A DNA stretch of 64,000 nucleotides from the NCBI GenBank assembly GCA_016714015.1, contig JADJNZ010000004.1:496001-560000 (forward strand). Direction: 5' to 3'. Shown here piece by piece: positions 9,358 to 18,979 of this stretch. This DNA comes from Gemmatimonadota bacterium (GTDB taxonomy: Bacteria; Gemmatimonadota; Gemmatimonadetes; Gemmatimonadales; Gemmatimonadaceae). The notes below the pieces were generated by a model. The model did no database searches. It saw nothing but the letters and a program-made list of their open reading frames with translations, and was not told the DNA's origin. Within the stretch, counting starts at the first letter, position 1, and each line of letters starts with the position of its first letter. The position numbers and the translations under genes are program-made.

Positions 9358-10092
9358 GTGACCGCGGTCGAGCCCCAGCCGACCGACGCCGCGTTCGTCG
9401 TCGACATCGCCGGATTCAACGGCCCGCTCGACCTCCTCCTCGCGCTCATCCGCGATGAGCAGGTCGACATCTACGACATCCCCGTCGCGCGCATCTGCGA
9501 GCAGTTCCTTGCGCGCATGGGGGAACTGAAGCTCAACGAGGCGGCCGAGTACCTCGAGATGGCCGCGCGCCTCATCCGGATCAAGGCGCAGATGCTGCTG
9601 CCGCGGAAGGAAGGCGTGGAAGGCTGGGAGGATCCGCGTGCCGAACTCGTGCGTCGGCTCCTCGAGTACCAGCAGATGCGCGAGGTCGTGGACGTCCTCG
9701 AGAAGCTCGGTGAGGACCGTCGCAATCGCTTCGGCCGCTCCTTCCTCCAGCAGGCGGCCGCCCCGCCGCCGGCACCCCTCGCGCTGGCCCTCACGGATCT
9801 GCTCGTCGCTGTCGATCGCGTGCTGCGCGCGTCCCGCAAGCCGACGGTCCACGAGGTCATCCCGCGCGCGCTCGACGTCGACGGTGCCATGACCACCGTC
9901 CGCGCGGTGCTCCAGTTGCGCGCCAACGCCCGCTGGCGTGATGTCGTCCGCACCGATGCCGAACCCTGGGAGGTCCTCTCGGGCCTCCTCGCCCTGCTCG
10001 AGCTCGCGAAGCGCAGCGAGCTCCACCTGACCCAATTGCGTCCGTTCGCGGACGTGGAGATCCGCCGTGAACTCGCTGGCGAAGCTGCTTGA
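9358..10092 (+). CDS. scpA: Segregation and condensation protein A (kleisin)
   Basis: A 244-residue kleisin that bridges the Smc heads and works with ScpB in chromosome condensation and segregation. The family hallmark FNGPLDLLLALIRDEQVDIYDI is at the N-terminus (given here in part: GPLDLLL, then VDIYDIPV). AAEYLEMAARLIRIKAQMLLP follows in the expected place (key run LIRIKAQMLLP), and a winged-helix tail ends the protein. GTG 9358 gives the usual short N-terminus. TTG at 9313 and GTG at 9349 are possible alternatives, and none has a clear Shine-Dalgarno sequence. It overlaps scpB by 26 nt. Confidence 0.92.
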   Translation: MTAVEPQPTDAAFVVDIAGFNGPLDLLLALIRDEQVDIYDIPVARICEQFLARMGELKLNEAAEYLEMAARLIRIKAQMLLPRKEGVEGWEDPRAELVRRLLEYQQMREVVDVLEKLGEDRRNRFGRSFLQQAAAPPPAPLALALTDLLVAVDRVLRASRKPTVHEVIPRALDVDGAMTTVRAVLQLRANARWRDVVRTDAEPWEVLSGLLALLELAKRSELHLTQLRPFADVEIRRELAGEAA

Positions 10093-10702
10093 GGCCGCGC
10101 TCTTCGCGAGCCCTCGTCCCATCCCGACCGAGGAGCTCGCGGCGCTCGACCCGGAGTCCTCACCCGCCGCGGTGCAGTCCGCGCTCGACGAACTCCGGGA
10201 GCACTACGACGTCGACGGGCACGGCGTGGCCCTCGTCGACATGGGTGGCGGGTGGCAGATCCTGACGCGCCCCGAGTACACGGAAGCGATCGAGCGCGCC
10301 CAGATGGCGGCGCGGCCGCAGCGACTCTCAGCGGCCGCCCTCGAGACGCTCGCGATCATCGCGTATCGGCAGCCGATCGGTCGCGCCGAGGTCGCCGAGA
10401 TCCGCGGCGTCGACGTGGGAGCGGTCATCAAGTCGCTCCACGAACGCGGGCTCATCGATGTCGTGGGTCGCGCCGAAGGGCTCGGCCGGCCGCTGCTCTA
10501 CGGGACGACGGGATCGTTCCTCGAGCAGTTCGGATTGCGCCATCTCGAGGAGCTGCCGCGCGTCGACGAGCTCGCGATCGCGCTTCGGAAGCCGGGGTAC
10601 GAGGAACCGGCGCCGGCCGCGGTCGAGCCGCCCGCGGAGGCGTCCATCGTGGAAGTGCTGGTCGAGGCGGTCGTGGAGGCTGAGGCCGCGGGGGCCGAGT
10701 GA
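10067..10702 (+). CDS. scpB: Segregation and condensation protein B
   Basis: A 211-residue two-winged-helix protein that binds ScpA. It starts LAKLLEAALFASPRPI, and TLAIIAYRQPIGRAEVAEIRG (core AIIAYRQPI) is the ScpB signature in the second winged helix. The acidic Ala/Glu tail of about 30 residues is low complexity. The start lies within scpA and the stop overlaps the next gene by 4 nt, so the pair should be made in fixed ratio. Confidence 0.94.
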   Translation: MNSLAKLLEAALFASPRPIPTEELAALDPESSPAAVQSALDELREHYDVDGHGVALVDMGGGWQILTRPEYTEAIERAQMAARPQRLSAAALETLAIIAYRQPIGRAEVAEIRGVDVGAVIKSLHERGLIDVVGRAEGLGRPLLYGTTGSFLEQFGLRHLEELPRVDELAIALRKPGYEEPAPAAVEPPAEASIVEVLVEAVVEAEAAGAE

Positions 10703-11433
10703 CCGACGAGGCGATGCGGATCCATCGGGCGCTCGCCCGCGCCGGGATCGCGTCGCGGCGCAAGGCGGAAGAGCTCGTCGCGGCGGGACGCGTCCGGGTG
10801 AACGGCGCCGTCGCGCGCACCGGGCAGAGCGTGGAGCCGGGCAAGGATGTCATCACGGTGGACGGAAAGACGGTGCGCATGCCCGCGTCCGCGAAGTGGT
10901 ACGTCCTCCACAAGCCGGCCGGGGTAATAACCACACGCTCCGACCCGGAAGGCCGCCAGACGGTCTTCGACTTCGTGCCGCCCGATCCGGGGCTCACGTA
11001 CGTGGGGCGACTCGACTACATGACGGAGGGCGTCCTGCTGCTCACGACGGATGGCGATGCCGCGCACCTGCTCACGCACCCGAGCACCGGGGTGGAGCGC
11101 CGCTACGTCGCGACGGTCCGCGGTTCGGTGAAGGCGGCGGCGGCGGAGATCCGCGCCGGCGTCGAGCTCGAGGACGGCCTCGTCGTCCCCGAGGAGGTCT
11201 CGGTCGAGCCCTCGGAGACGCCGCGTGCGTTCGATCTCCTGCTCACGATCCGCGAAGGTCGCACGCGCGAGGTGCGTCGGCTCTGCGAGGCGGTCGGGCT
11301 CGAGGTGCTCCGCCTCGTGCGCACCTCCTTCGGTCCCGTCCAGCTCGGCGCGCTCGCGTCGGGCGCGTCCCGTTCGCTCACGCCCCGCGAGCGCGACCTG
11401 CTCCTCGCCTTGACCCACTCCGAGACCCGCTGA
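10699..11433 (+). CDS. rluB: rRNA pseudouridine synthase, RsuA/RluB family
   Basis: A 244-residue enzyme with an N-terminal S4 RNA-binding domain (residues 7-55, RIHRALARAGIASRRKAEEL) and a pseudouridine synthase core. The catalytic Asp is D106 in GRLDYMTEGVLLLT. KPAGVITT (72-79) is typical of the RsuA/RluB/RluE/RluF group. Next to scpA-scpB this is the common RluB context, where the enzyme modifies 23S rRNA near position 2605. The exact target is inferred from synteny only. Confidence 0.9.
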   Translation: MTDEAMRIHRALARAGIASRRKAEELVAAGRVRVNGAVARTGQSVEPGKDVITVDGKTVRMPASAKWYVLHKPAGVITTRSDPEGRQTVFDFVPPDPGLTYVGRLDYMTEGVLLLTTDGDAAHLLTHPSTGVERRYVATVRGSVKAAAAEIRAGVELEDGLVVPEEVSVEPSETPRAFDLLLTIREGRTREVRRLCEAVGLEVLRLVRTSFGPVQLGALASGASRSLTPRERDLLLALTHSETR

Positions 11434-12386
11434 TGACGACGTCGCGTCTCCCGCAGGACATCCTCGACCAGGTCTCCCAGCGCGTCGTCGGCCAGCAGGC
11501 GATGGTCGAACGCCTCCTCATCGCGCTCTTCACCGGCGGGCACGTCCTCCTCGAGGGCGTCCCCGGCCTCGCCAAGACGCTCACCGTCCGGACCCTCGCC
11601 GAGACGGTGCGCACGAGCTTCAGCCGCATCCAGTTCACGCCGGACCTGCTCCCCGCCGACGTCATCGGCACGCAGGTGTTCGACCAGGCGACCGCGACCT
11701 TCTCCGTGAAGCGCGGGCCGATCTTCGCGAACATCGTCCTTGCCGACGAGATCAACCGAGCGCCGGCGAAGGTGCAGGCCGCGCTCCTCGAGGCGATGCA
11801 GGAGAAGCAGGTCACGATCGGCGGCACCAGCTTCCCGCTCGTCGAGCCGTTCCTCGTGCTCGCGACGCAGAACCCGATCGAGCAGGAGGGGACCTATCCG
11901 CTCCCCGAGGCGCAGGTCGACCGCTTCATGCTCAAGCTCCGTGTCGGCTACCCGACCCGGGACGAGGAGCGCGAGATCATGAAGCGCATGGCGGGTGGCG
12001 AGGCGATCGACGTGAAGGCGGTCGCCGGCCCGGAGGAACTCATGGCGGCGCGCAAGCAGATCGCGGCGCTCTTCCTCGACCCGCGACTCGGCGACTACAT
12101 CGTCGATTTGATCCACGCGACGCGCGCGCCCAAGGACGCGGGCCTCGCCGATCTCGTGCCGCTCGTCGAGTACGGCGCCAGTCCGCGCGCGACGATCGCG
12201 CTCGCGCAGGCGGCGCGCGCGCACGCCTTCCTCCGCGGGCGCGACTTCGTCTCGCCCGATGACGTGAAGGCGATGGCCCCCGACGTGCTGCGCCATCGCG
12301 TGCTCCTCTCGTTCGAGGCCGAGGCCGAGAACGTCTCGAGCGACGAGGTCATCGCGCGGATCCTCGCCGCCGTTCCCGCCCCGTGA
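11433..12386 (+). CDS. MoxR-family AAA+ ATPase
   Basis: A 317-residue AAA+ protein with Walker A GVPGLAKT (residues 42-49) and Walker B IVLADEINRAP (101-111), which is diagnostic of MoxR. MoxR proteins act as chaperone-like ATPases for partner proteins with von Willebrand A domains. Four such partners follow at once. The ATG overlaps the rluB stop (TGATG) and the stop overlaps the DUF58 gene by 4 nt. Confidence 0.95.
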   Translation: MTTSRLPQDILDQVSQRVVGQQAMVERLLIALFTGGHVLLEGVPGLAKTLTVRTLAETVRTSFSRIQFTPDLLPADVIGTQVFDQATATFSVKRGPIFANIVLADEINRAPAKVQAALLEAMQEKQVTIGGTSFPLVEPFLVLATQNPIEQEGTYPLPEAQVDRFMLKLRVGYPTRDEEREIMKRMAGGEAIDVKAVAGPEELMAARKQIAALFLDPRLGDYIVDLIHATRAPKDAGLADLVPLVEYGASPRATIALAQAARAHAFLRGRDFVSPDDVKAMAPDVLRHRVLLSFEAEAENVSSDEVIARILAAVPAP

Positions 12387-13318
12387 GCCCCGGCGCCGCC
12401 GCCCCCGAGCGGGCGGAGCGGCGCGGCGGCCGCGCGGTCCCCGCCGACATCCTCCGGCAGGTGAAACGCATCGAGCTGCGCACGCGCGGCCTCGTCAATT
12501 CGCGCTTCACCGGCGAGTACCACTCCGTCTTCAAGGGGATGGGGATGGAGTTCGCCGAGGTGCGCGAGTACCAGGCGGGCGACGAGGTGCGCACGATCGA
12601 CTGGAACGTGTCGGCCCGGATGCGGCGGCTCTTCGTCAAGCGCTACGTCGAGGAGCGCGAGCTGACGGTGTTGCTCATCGTCGACTGCTCGGGCTCGTCG
12701 CGGGGCGGGGCGGGGGCGCGGGACAAGCAGGCCGTCGCCGCGGAACTCGCGGCGGTGCTCGCGTTGAGCGCGACGCGCAACAACGACCGCGTGGGGTTGC
12801 TCATGCACACCGACCGGGTCGAGCATGTCGTGCCGCCCAAGAAGGGGCGACGTCACGCGCTCCGCCTCGTGCGCGATTGCCTCGCCTGGCCGTCAACGTC
12901 GCGCGGGACCGATCTCGGGGCGGCGATGGACTACGCCGCACGGCTGCTCTCGCATCGCGGGATCGTCTTCGTGCTCTCGGACTTCGTCAGCCCCGCGCTC
13001 GACAAGCCGCTCACGCGCCTCTCGCAGCGGCATGATGTGGTCGCCGTGGTCCTCGACGATCCCGCCGAGCGGACGCTCCCCGACGCGGGGGTCGCCCGGC
13101 TCCGCGACGCGGAGACGGGACGGCTGGTGGAGGTCGACACGAGCGACCGGCGTGTGCGCGCCCGCTACGCCGCCCTCGTGCGCAAGGAGCAGGAGGAGCG
13201 ACAGGCCCTGCTCCGTCGGCTCGCGGTGGATGAGGTGCTCGTGCCGCTCGAGGCCGGGTACGTCGAGCCGTTGCTCCGCTTCTTCCGCACGCGCGAGACG
13301 CGCGCCCGCCGCCGGTGA
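12383..13318 (+). CDS. DUF58 domain protein (MoxR partner)
   Basis: A 311-residue protein of the DUF58 family. The conserved block EFAEVREYQAGDEVRTIDW (57-74) is present. A VWA-like fold follows with a metal-site motif DCSGSS starting at D101, matching DxSxS. No membrane segment is visible. It always travels with moxR in the Bat-type clusters of diderms and is thought to be an adaptor. GTG start, 4-nt overlaps on both sides. Confidence 0.93.
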   Translation: MSPGAAAPERAERRGGRAVPADILRQVKRIELRTRGLVNSRFTGEYHSVFKGMGMEFAEVREYQAGDEVRTIDWNVSARMRRLFVKRYVEERELTVLLIVDCSGSSRGGAGARDKQAVAAELAAVLALSATRNNDRVGLLMHTDRVEHVVPPKKGRRHALRLVRDCLAWPSTSRGTDLGAAMDYAARLLSHRGIVFVLSDFVSPALDKPLTRLSQRHDVVAVVLDDPAERTLPDAGVARLRDAETGRLVEVDTSDRRVRARYAALVRKEQEERQALLRRLAVDEVLVPLEAGYVEPLLRFFRTRETRARRR

Positions 13319-14268
13319 CGATCGGCGTCCGCTGCCGCTCCGGGATCGCGGGGCTCGCCTTGGTCGCGGCGGCCGTGGCGCCCGTGCGCCTCGTGGCGCA
13401 GGTCACTGCGCGCGTGACACCGGACTCGGTCGGGGTCGGGCAGCCCATCACCGTTGAGCTCCGGGTGCGGGTCCCGGCGGGCGCCGAGATCCGTTTCCCG
13501 GCACTCCCCGATTCGAACGAGGTCGTGGAACCGCTCGATCCGCGCGCGATCCGCGATGCCTCGACTTCGTCCGTGCTCGACCGGACCGCGGTCTACCGGC
13601 TCATCGCGTGGGATACCGGGCAGCGCGTGGTGCGCTTCGGCGACATCACCGTCCTCCGCGACGGCGCCGAGGTGCGGTATCCGGTGCGGCTCCCTGCGTT
13701 GCGCGTCTTCTCGGTCCTCCCGGCGGACAGCGCCCAGCGTGTCGCCCGTCCGCCGCGGGACCTCTTCGTGCTCGGTGGCGGGTGGTGGCGACAGGTGATC
13801 GCGCTCGTGGTCATCGCGACGCTCGGTTGGGCCGGCTGGCGCGCGTGGCGTCGGCACCGTCTCGCGCGCCGCGCCGAGGGCCCCGACGCGTCCGCTGTCG
13901 CGCACGAGGCGTTCACCCACGCGGCCCGGCTCGGGCTCCTTGAAGCGGGCGAGCACGGACGGTTCGCGCTCACGCACATCGACGTGATGCGCCGCTACCT
14001 CGCTGCGCGATTCCCGCAGGCCGACCCGTCGCGCACCGCGCGCGAGGTCGCGGACGCGCTGCGCGGTGCGGAGTTCCCGATCCTGCCGGAGCGCGTGGCC
14101 GAACTGCTGCTGCGGAGTGAACCGATCGCCTTCGCGCGCGCGCCTGTCAGCGCCGACGAGGCGAAGGGCATCGCGATCGAGGCGCGCGCGATCGTGGCGG
14201 ACGTCGAGACCGCGTGGCGCGCGCGCCGGGCGAGCGAAGGGAAGATCCGTCGGAGGCCGCTGCGATGA
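13315..14268 (+). CDS. Membrane protein of the Bat cluster, DUF4381/BatD-like
   Basis: A 317-residue protein. A signal peptide (1-29, ending VAQ) is followed by a beta-rich extracytoplasmic domain (30-150) resembling the first repeat of BatD. A membrane segment (about 159-177, VIALVVIATLGWAGW) and a helical cytoplasmic tail follow. The order and position, between DUF58 and the first VWA protein, match the small DUF4381-type subunit of MoxR clusters. I infer a scaffold role in the envelope. Confidence 0.75.
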   Translation: MTIGVRCRSGIAGLALVAAAVAPVRLVAQVTARVTPDSVGVGQPITVELRVRVPAGAEIRFPALPDSNEVVEPLDPRAIRDASTSSVLDRTAVYRLIAWDTGQRVVRFGDITVLRDGAEVRYPVRLPALRVFSVLPADSAQRVARPPRDLFVLGGGWWRQVIALVVIATLGWAGWRAWRRHRLARRAEGPDASAVAHEAFTHAARLGLLEAGEHGRFALTHIDVMRRYLAARFPQADPSRTAREVADALRGAEFPILPERVAELLLRSEPIAFARAPVSADEAKGIAIEARAIVADVETAWRARRASEGKIRRRPLR

Positions 14269-15254
14269 ACTGGCGCGCGCTCGACTTCACGACGCCGTGG
14301 GCCTTCGCGGCACTCGCACCGGTGCTGCTGTGGCTCGTCTGGCGTCGGCGGCGTCGTCCTCCCGCGTTGCTCCACGCGCGGGCTGAACTGCTCGCCGCCG
14401 GTCCGCGGCGCGGCCAGTGGGCCGCGCGCCTCGCGATCGCGCTCCGCCTGCTCGGGCTCGTCGCGGCCGTCACCGCGCTCGCGCGGCCGCGGACCGGCGC
14501 GCGCGCCGAGACGGTCCGCGCCGATGGCATCAGCATCGTACTCGCGCTCGACGTCTCGACGTCCATGCTCGCGGAGGACTTCCAGCCGGACAATCGGCTC
14601 GCGGTCGCCAAGCAGACCATCAAGGAGTTCATCCTCGGGCGCACGCAGGACCAGGTCGCCGTGGTCGCCTTCGCCGGGGAGGCGCTGACGCAGGTCCCGC
14701 TCACCCTCGACTACCCGGTCCTCCTCGCGGCGGTCGACAACATCCAGCCGGGACAGCTCGAGGACGGCACGGCGATCGGTACCGGGCTCATCACGTCCAC
14801 GAATCGCCTGCGCGATGCCGCCGGGCGGTCGCGCGTCGTCGTGCTGCTCACCGACGGCGAGAACAACCGCGGCACGATCGACCCGCGGACCGCCGCGCAG
14901 GCAGCGGCGGCGCTCGGCGTGCGCGTGTACACCATCGGCGTCGGCACCGAGGGTGTCGCCCCGGTGCCGGTCGGGCGCGGCGTCTTCGGCCTCCGCTACG
15001 AGAACCGGCCGGTGCGGATCGACGAGGCGCTGCTCGAGGACATCGCGAAGCAGACCGGGGGCCGCTACTTTCGGGCCCGCGATGCGCAGGCATTGAAGCG
15101 GATCTACGACCAGATCGACCAGCTCGAGCGGGCGCCGATACGCTCCACGCGCTACGTGCGGTTCACCGAGCTCTACTCGTGGCCGCTCGCGCTCGCCGCT
15201 TTTGCACTCCTTGGCGAGTTGCTGCTCCTCTGGCGTCGAGGACCGCTGCCATGA
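14265..15254 (+). CDS. VWA-domain membrane protein BatA-like
   Basis: A 329-residue protein with two N-terminal membrane segments (about 11-27 and 54-72). A von Willebrand A domain follows, with an intact metal-ion-dependent adhesion site DVSTS (96-100), a Thr/Asp later in the domain (LTDGENNRG), and a C-terminal membrane helix (about 305-322). This is the BatA layout. In Bacteroides-type organisms Bat proteins affect aerotolerance and stress survival. ATG 14265 overlaps the previous stop by 4 nt. Confidence 0.9.
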   Translation: MNWRALDFTTPWAFAALAPVLLWLVWRRRRRPPALLHARAELLAAGPRRGQWAARLAIALRLLGLVAAVTALARPRTGARAETVRADGISIVLALDVSTSMLAEDFQPDNRLAVAKQTIKEFILGRTQDQVAVVAFAGEALTQVPLTLDYPVLLAAVDNIQPGQLEDGTAIGTGLITSTNRLRDAAGRSRVVVLLTDGENNRGTIDPRTAAQAAAALGVRVYTIGVGTEGVAPVPVGRGVFGLRYENRPVRIDEALLEDIAKQTGGRYFRARDAQALKRIYDQIDQLERAPIRSTRYVRFTELYSWPLALAAFALLGELLLLWRRGPLP

Positions 15255-16906
15255 TGCGGGTCGTCGATCATCCCTGGATGCTCGTCGCCGCGCTGGGGGC
15301 CGCGCTGTTCGCGCTCCTCGCCGTCCTCGCCGGATTCCGCCGGCGACAGGCGCGGCTGGCGAGGTTCGGTTCGCCAGAAGCGCTCGAGCGGCTCGGACCG
15401 CCCGGCCTCGGCCGGGTGCCTCGTGCGCGCGCGGCGCGCCTCGCGACGGCCATCGCGCTGCTCGGCGTCGGGCTCGCCGCGCCGCGATGGGGGCAGGGGA
15501 GTGCCATCGTCGACACGGAGGGCCTCGACGTCGCGATCGCGATGGATGTCTCGCTCTCGATGCTCGCCGAGGACGAGCGGCCGAGCCGGCTCGAGCGGAT
15601 GAAGCAGGAGGTCCGCCGCTTCCGCGCGAGCGCACCCGGCGACCGCGTCGCGATCCTCGCCTTCGCCGGACGGAGCTACATCCTCTCGCCGCTCACGAGC
15701 GATGACGGCGCCCTCGAGCTCTTCCTCGAGAACCTCGACCCGACCATCGTCGGCCAGCCGGGGAGCGCCATCGCCCCGCCGCTGCGTCAAGGGCTCGACC
15801 TGCTCTCCGTGAGCCAGGGCGGCGCCGACCGGGCACTCGTGGTGATGAGCGACGGCGAGGCCTTCGACGACAAGCCTGCCGCCCTCGCGCTCGCGCGCAC
15901 CGCCAAGGAGAAGGAGATCCACCTCGTCACGGTCGGCTTCGGCACGCCCGGGGGCGGCCCCATCCCGCTCCTCGAGTCGGGCGGCACGGAGGTCAAGCGA
16001 GACGAGCAGGGCGAGATCGTCATCACGCGCTACGACGAGACCTTCCTGCGGGAACTCGCCGAGGCCGCCGACGGCGAGTTCGTGCCCGCCGACGCGAGTG
16101 ACAAGGGAATGCGCGTGCGTCGCGCCCTCGCGGAACTCGAGTCGGAGCGCCGCGAAGAGGAGCAGCGCCTCGCACGTCCGCTCCAGTACCAGTGGTTCGT
16201 CGGGCTCGCCATCCTGTTGCTCCTCCTCGATGCCTGGCTCGCCGACGGCGGGCGCGTTCGACGGTTCGGCGTGACGGCGACGTTCGCGCTCTTCTTGCTC
16301 CCCGCGCCCATCGAGGCCCAGGGCGACCGGCTGCGCGAGGCGATCCGCGAGCACCAAGCCGGGCGCCTGCCAGGCGCCATCCGCGCCTACCGCGACGTCG
16401 TCGCGAGCGGCGACCGACGCCCCATCGTGCTGTACGACCTCGGCACGGCGTTGCTGGCCGCCGATTCGATCGACGCGGCGATCGACGCGTTGGAGCGTGC
16501 GACCTTCACGCCCAGCCCCGAGTTGCGCTCGCGCGCGCTGTACAACCTCGGCACGGCCTATCTGAAGCGCGGCACGCACACCGACGGGGAGCAGCGGACG
16601 GCGGCCCTCCGCAACGCCCGGCGCGCACTGCGCACCGTGCTCCTCGAGCGACCGGGCGACGCTGACGCGCAGTGGAACTACGAGCTCGCTTTGCGCGCAC
16701 CGCAACAGCAGGGCGGCGGCGGTGGGGGCGGCCCGCAGCCGCCGCAACAGCAGTCGCAGCAACCGAGGCCGGAGCCGCAGGGACAGATGTCCCGCCAGCA
16801 GGCAGAGGCGTTGCTCGACGCCGCGGCGCGAGAGGAGCGCGAGACGCAGTCGCGTCGCCAGCGCGGCAGCCGCAACCAGCGGGCGAACGGGGAGAAGGAC
16901 TGGTGA
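15251..16906 (+). CDS. BatB-BatC fusion: VWA domain plus TPR domain
   Basis: A 551-residue fusion. Residues 1-330 are BatB-like: membrane segments at about 9-28 and 63-78, a VWA domain with DVSLS at 99-103, and a closing membrane helix at about 315-330. Residues 337-357 look like an internal signal sequence (ending IEAQ). A BatC-like part follows, with TPR helices (359-480) and a low-complexity tail rich in Gly, Gln, Pro and Arg (485-545). In many genomes batB and batC are separate genes; here they are one reading frame with no sign of a frameshift. 4-nt overlaps on both sides. Confidence 0.88.
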   Translation: MMRVVDHPWMLVAALGAALFALLAVLAGFRRRQARLARFGSPEALERLGPPGLGRVPRARAARLATAIALLGVGLAAPRWGQGSAIVDTEGLDVAIAMDVSLSMLAEDERPSRLERMKQEVRRFRASAPGDRVAILAFAGRSYILSPLTSDDGALELFLENLDPTIVGQPGSAIAPPLRQGLDLLSVSQGGADRALVVMSDGEAFDDKPAALALARTAKEKEIHLVTVGFGTPGGGPIPLLESGGTEVKRDEQGEIVITRYDETFLRELAEAADGEFVPADASDKGMRVRRALAELESERREEEQRLARPLQYQWFVGLAILLLLLDAWLADGGRVRRFGVTATFALFLLPAPIEAQGDRLREAIREHQAGRLPGAIRAYRDVVASGDRRPIVLYDLGTALLAADSIDAAIDALERATFTPSPELRSRALYNLGTAYLKRGTHTDGEQRTAALRNARRALRTVLLERPGDADAQWNYELALRAPQQQGGGGGGGPQPPQQQSQQPRPEPQGQMSRQQAEALLDAAAREERETQSRRQRGSRNQRANGEKDW

Positions 16907-18948
16907 GCCGTCCCGGTCGTGCGCTGCTCATCGCCCAACGTGCCGCGACCGTCGCGGCGTGGGCGTTCGCGGCGTCCGTCACTGCGGCGCCGGTCGTTGC
17001 CGCGCAGGACGGCGTCGGCTTCCGCGCGTCGATCGGTCCCGATACGGTCTATGTCGGCCAGCAGGCGCTGTACTCACTGACCGTGAGCCTCCCCGCCGAG
17101 GTGCGCCAGCGCCTGCGCCGCAATCCCGTGTTCGTGCCGCCCGAAGCGCGCGCCATGCTCGCGTACGAGTTGCCGATGTCGAAGGGCGACCCGACGCGGG
17201 AAGGCAGCGAGGTCCATGTCTTCCGGCGCGCGCTCTTCCCGCTCACGCCCGGCCGCTACCAGATCGCGCCGTCGCAACTCACCTACGCGCTGCCGCAGAG
17301 TCCGAGCTTCTTCAGTCGCGAGGAGGAGCGCACCCTGCGATCGGAGTCGGTGACGCTCGTCGCGATCGATCCGCCGCTCGTCGGTCGGCCGAGTGCGTGG
17401 CTCGGCGCCGTCGGGCGGTGGCGGGTGACCGCACGGACCGACGCACGCGAGGGGCGCGTCGGCGACCCGCTCGTACTCACGCTGCGCGTGGAGGGGATCG
17501 GCAATGCGACGCTGCTGCCGCGCCCGGCTCTCGCGGTGACCTGGGCCGACGTCGTCGCGGAGGACGAACGGGTCACGCTCGACACGACGCCAAATGCGCT
17601 CGGGGGGTCGAAGGAGTTCTCGTGGCTCCTGACGCCGCGGACGGCCGGTGCGCGCGAGGTGCCGGCCGTCGAGTTCGTCTTCTTCGATCCGGGGACGCGC
17701 CGATACGAGGTCGCGCGCACCGTCCCCATCGCGCTGCGCGTTCGGGAAGGTGACTACGTGAGCATCACGCGCGCGGCAGGCGCGACCGGGCGAGACTCGG
17801 CGCTCGCCCTGCGCCCGGCGCTCGAAGGCCCGCGTCCGCTCACGCTGCCGCGCCTGGCGCTCTGGGGATGGCTCGCGCTCGCGGCTCCGCTCCCGTGGGC
17901 CTTCCTCGCGTTCCGACGTCGGCGACCCAAGCCGGTCCGCCCGCTCACGGCGGCCGAACGCCTCGCACGCCCGGGGAGCGCGGAGCAAGGGGCGCTGCGC
18001 ACGCTCTTCGAGGCGGCACTGCGCGACCGGACCGGCGTCCGGTTGGACCGTGAGACCGCCCCCGGCGCGCTCAGCGCGGCGTTGCGGCGTGAAGGGGTCA
18101 CCGCGGAGACGGCGAAGGACGCCGAGTACCTGCGTGATGCGCTCGATCAGGCCTCGTACGCGCGCGGGGCCCGGCCCGCGGATCACCGTGACCGCGTGCG
18201 GGCGCTGCTCGATCGCGTGGCGAAGGAGGCGCGGGCGAAGGGCGCACTGCTGCTGCTCGCCGGCGCGCTCATGCTCGGGGCGCGGCTCACAGCACAGGGC
18301 GCGAATGAGGCGCTCGCCGCGTTCAGCGAGGGCCAGACCGCGTATCTCGGTCGGGACTTCGCGCGTGCCCGGGATGCGTTCCTTCGCGCCTCGCGGGCGG
18401 CGCCCCGCGATCCCGCCGCGTGGGCGAACCTCGGCACCGCCGCCTGGCAGGCGGGGGATACGGCGAGCGCGGTCCTCGGCTGGCAACGCGCGTTGCGACT
18501 CGACCCCATGGCCGCCGACCTGCGGCCGCGACTCGCGCGGGCCCGCGCGCCGCAGGATCGCGGTGCCGCCCTGGTGCTCCCGGTGCCGCCGCTCCCGATG
18601 GCCGCACTCGCGCTCGTGCTCTGGTGCGCCGCTTGGGGCGTGCTCGCGCTACGGGCGCGGCGTGGGCCGGCGGGAGCACACTGGCTCCTCCTCATCCCCT
18701 CGGTCGCGCTTATCGCGGTCGCCGCCGTCCTGGAGGGCCGGCTCCGTGCCGACGATCTCCTCGTCGTCGCGACCGCGACACCGCTGCGCGCCCTCCCCGC
18801 GCTTGGCGCGGAGCCGGGGGCGGTCCCGCTCGTCGGCGAAGTGGTCACCGTGCGCGAGCGCCGCGGCGTGTGGGTTCGCATCTCGCTCGAGGCGGGCCGC
18901 GAAGGCTGGTATCCCGTCGAGCGCACCTATCCGTTGCAACGCGATTGA
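16903..18948 (+). CDS. BatD-BatE fusion: extracytoplasmic repeats, TPR and SH3-like domain
   Basis: A 681-residue fusion. A signal peptide (1-35, ending AAQ) is followed by BatD-type beta domains (36-290), a membrane helix (318-337) and a cytoplasmic helical region (340-445). A hydrophobic segment (446-463) then leads into two TPR units (466-540), two membrane helices (563-584 and 594-610) and an SH3-like tail ending in REGWYPVERT (about 615-681). The second half corresponds to BatE. With the preceding genes it completes a BatA-B-C-D-E set compressed into three proteins. mutL follows after 31 nt. Confidence 0.87.
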   Translation: MSRPGRALLIAQRAATVAAWAFAASVTAAPVVAAQDGVGFRASIGPDTVYVGQQALYSLTVSLPAEVRQRLRRNPVFVPPEARAMLAYELPMSKGDPTREGSEVHVFRRALFPLTPGRYQIAPSQLTYALPQSPSFFSREEERTLRSESVTLVAIDPPLVGRPSAWLGAVGRWRVTARTDAREGRVGDPLVLTLRVEGIGNATLLPRPALAVTWADVVAEDERVTLDTTPNALGGSKEFSWLLTPRTAGAREVPAVEFVFFDPGTRRYEVARTVPIALRVREGDYVSITRAAGATGRDSALALRPALEGPRPLTLPRLALWGWLALAAPLPWAFLAFRRRRPKPVRPLTAAERLARPGSAEQGALRTLFEAALRDRTGVRLDRETAPGALSAALRREGVTAETAKDAEYLRDALDQASYARGARPADHRDRVRALLDRVAKEARAKGALLLLAGALMLGARLTAQGANEALAAFSEGQTAYLGRDFARARDAFLRASRAAPRDPAAWANLGTAAWQAGDTASAVLGWQRALRLDPMAADLRPRLARARAPQDRGAALVLPVPPLPMAALALVLWCAAWGVLALRARRGPAGAHWLLLIPSVALIAVAAVLEGRLRADDLLVVATATPLRALPALGAEPGAVPLVGEVVTVRERRGVWVRISLEAGREGWYPVERTYPLQRD

Positions 18949-18979
18949 CCGCCCGCATCCGCCCCGGGAGATTGCGAGC

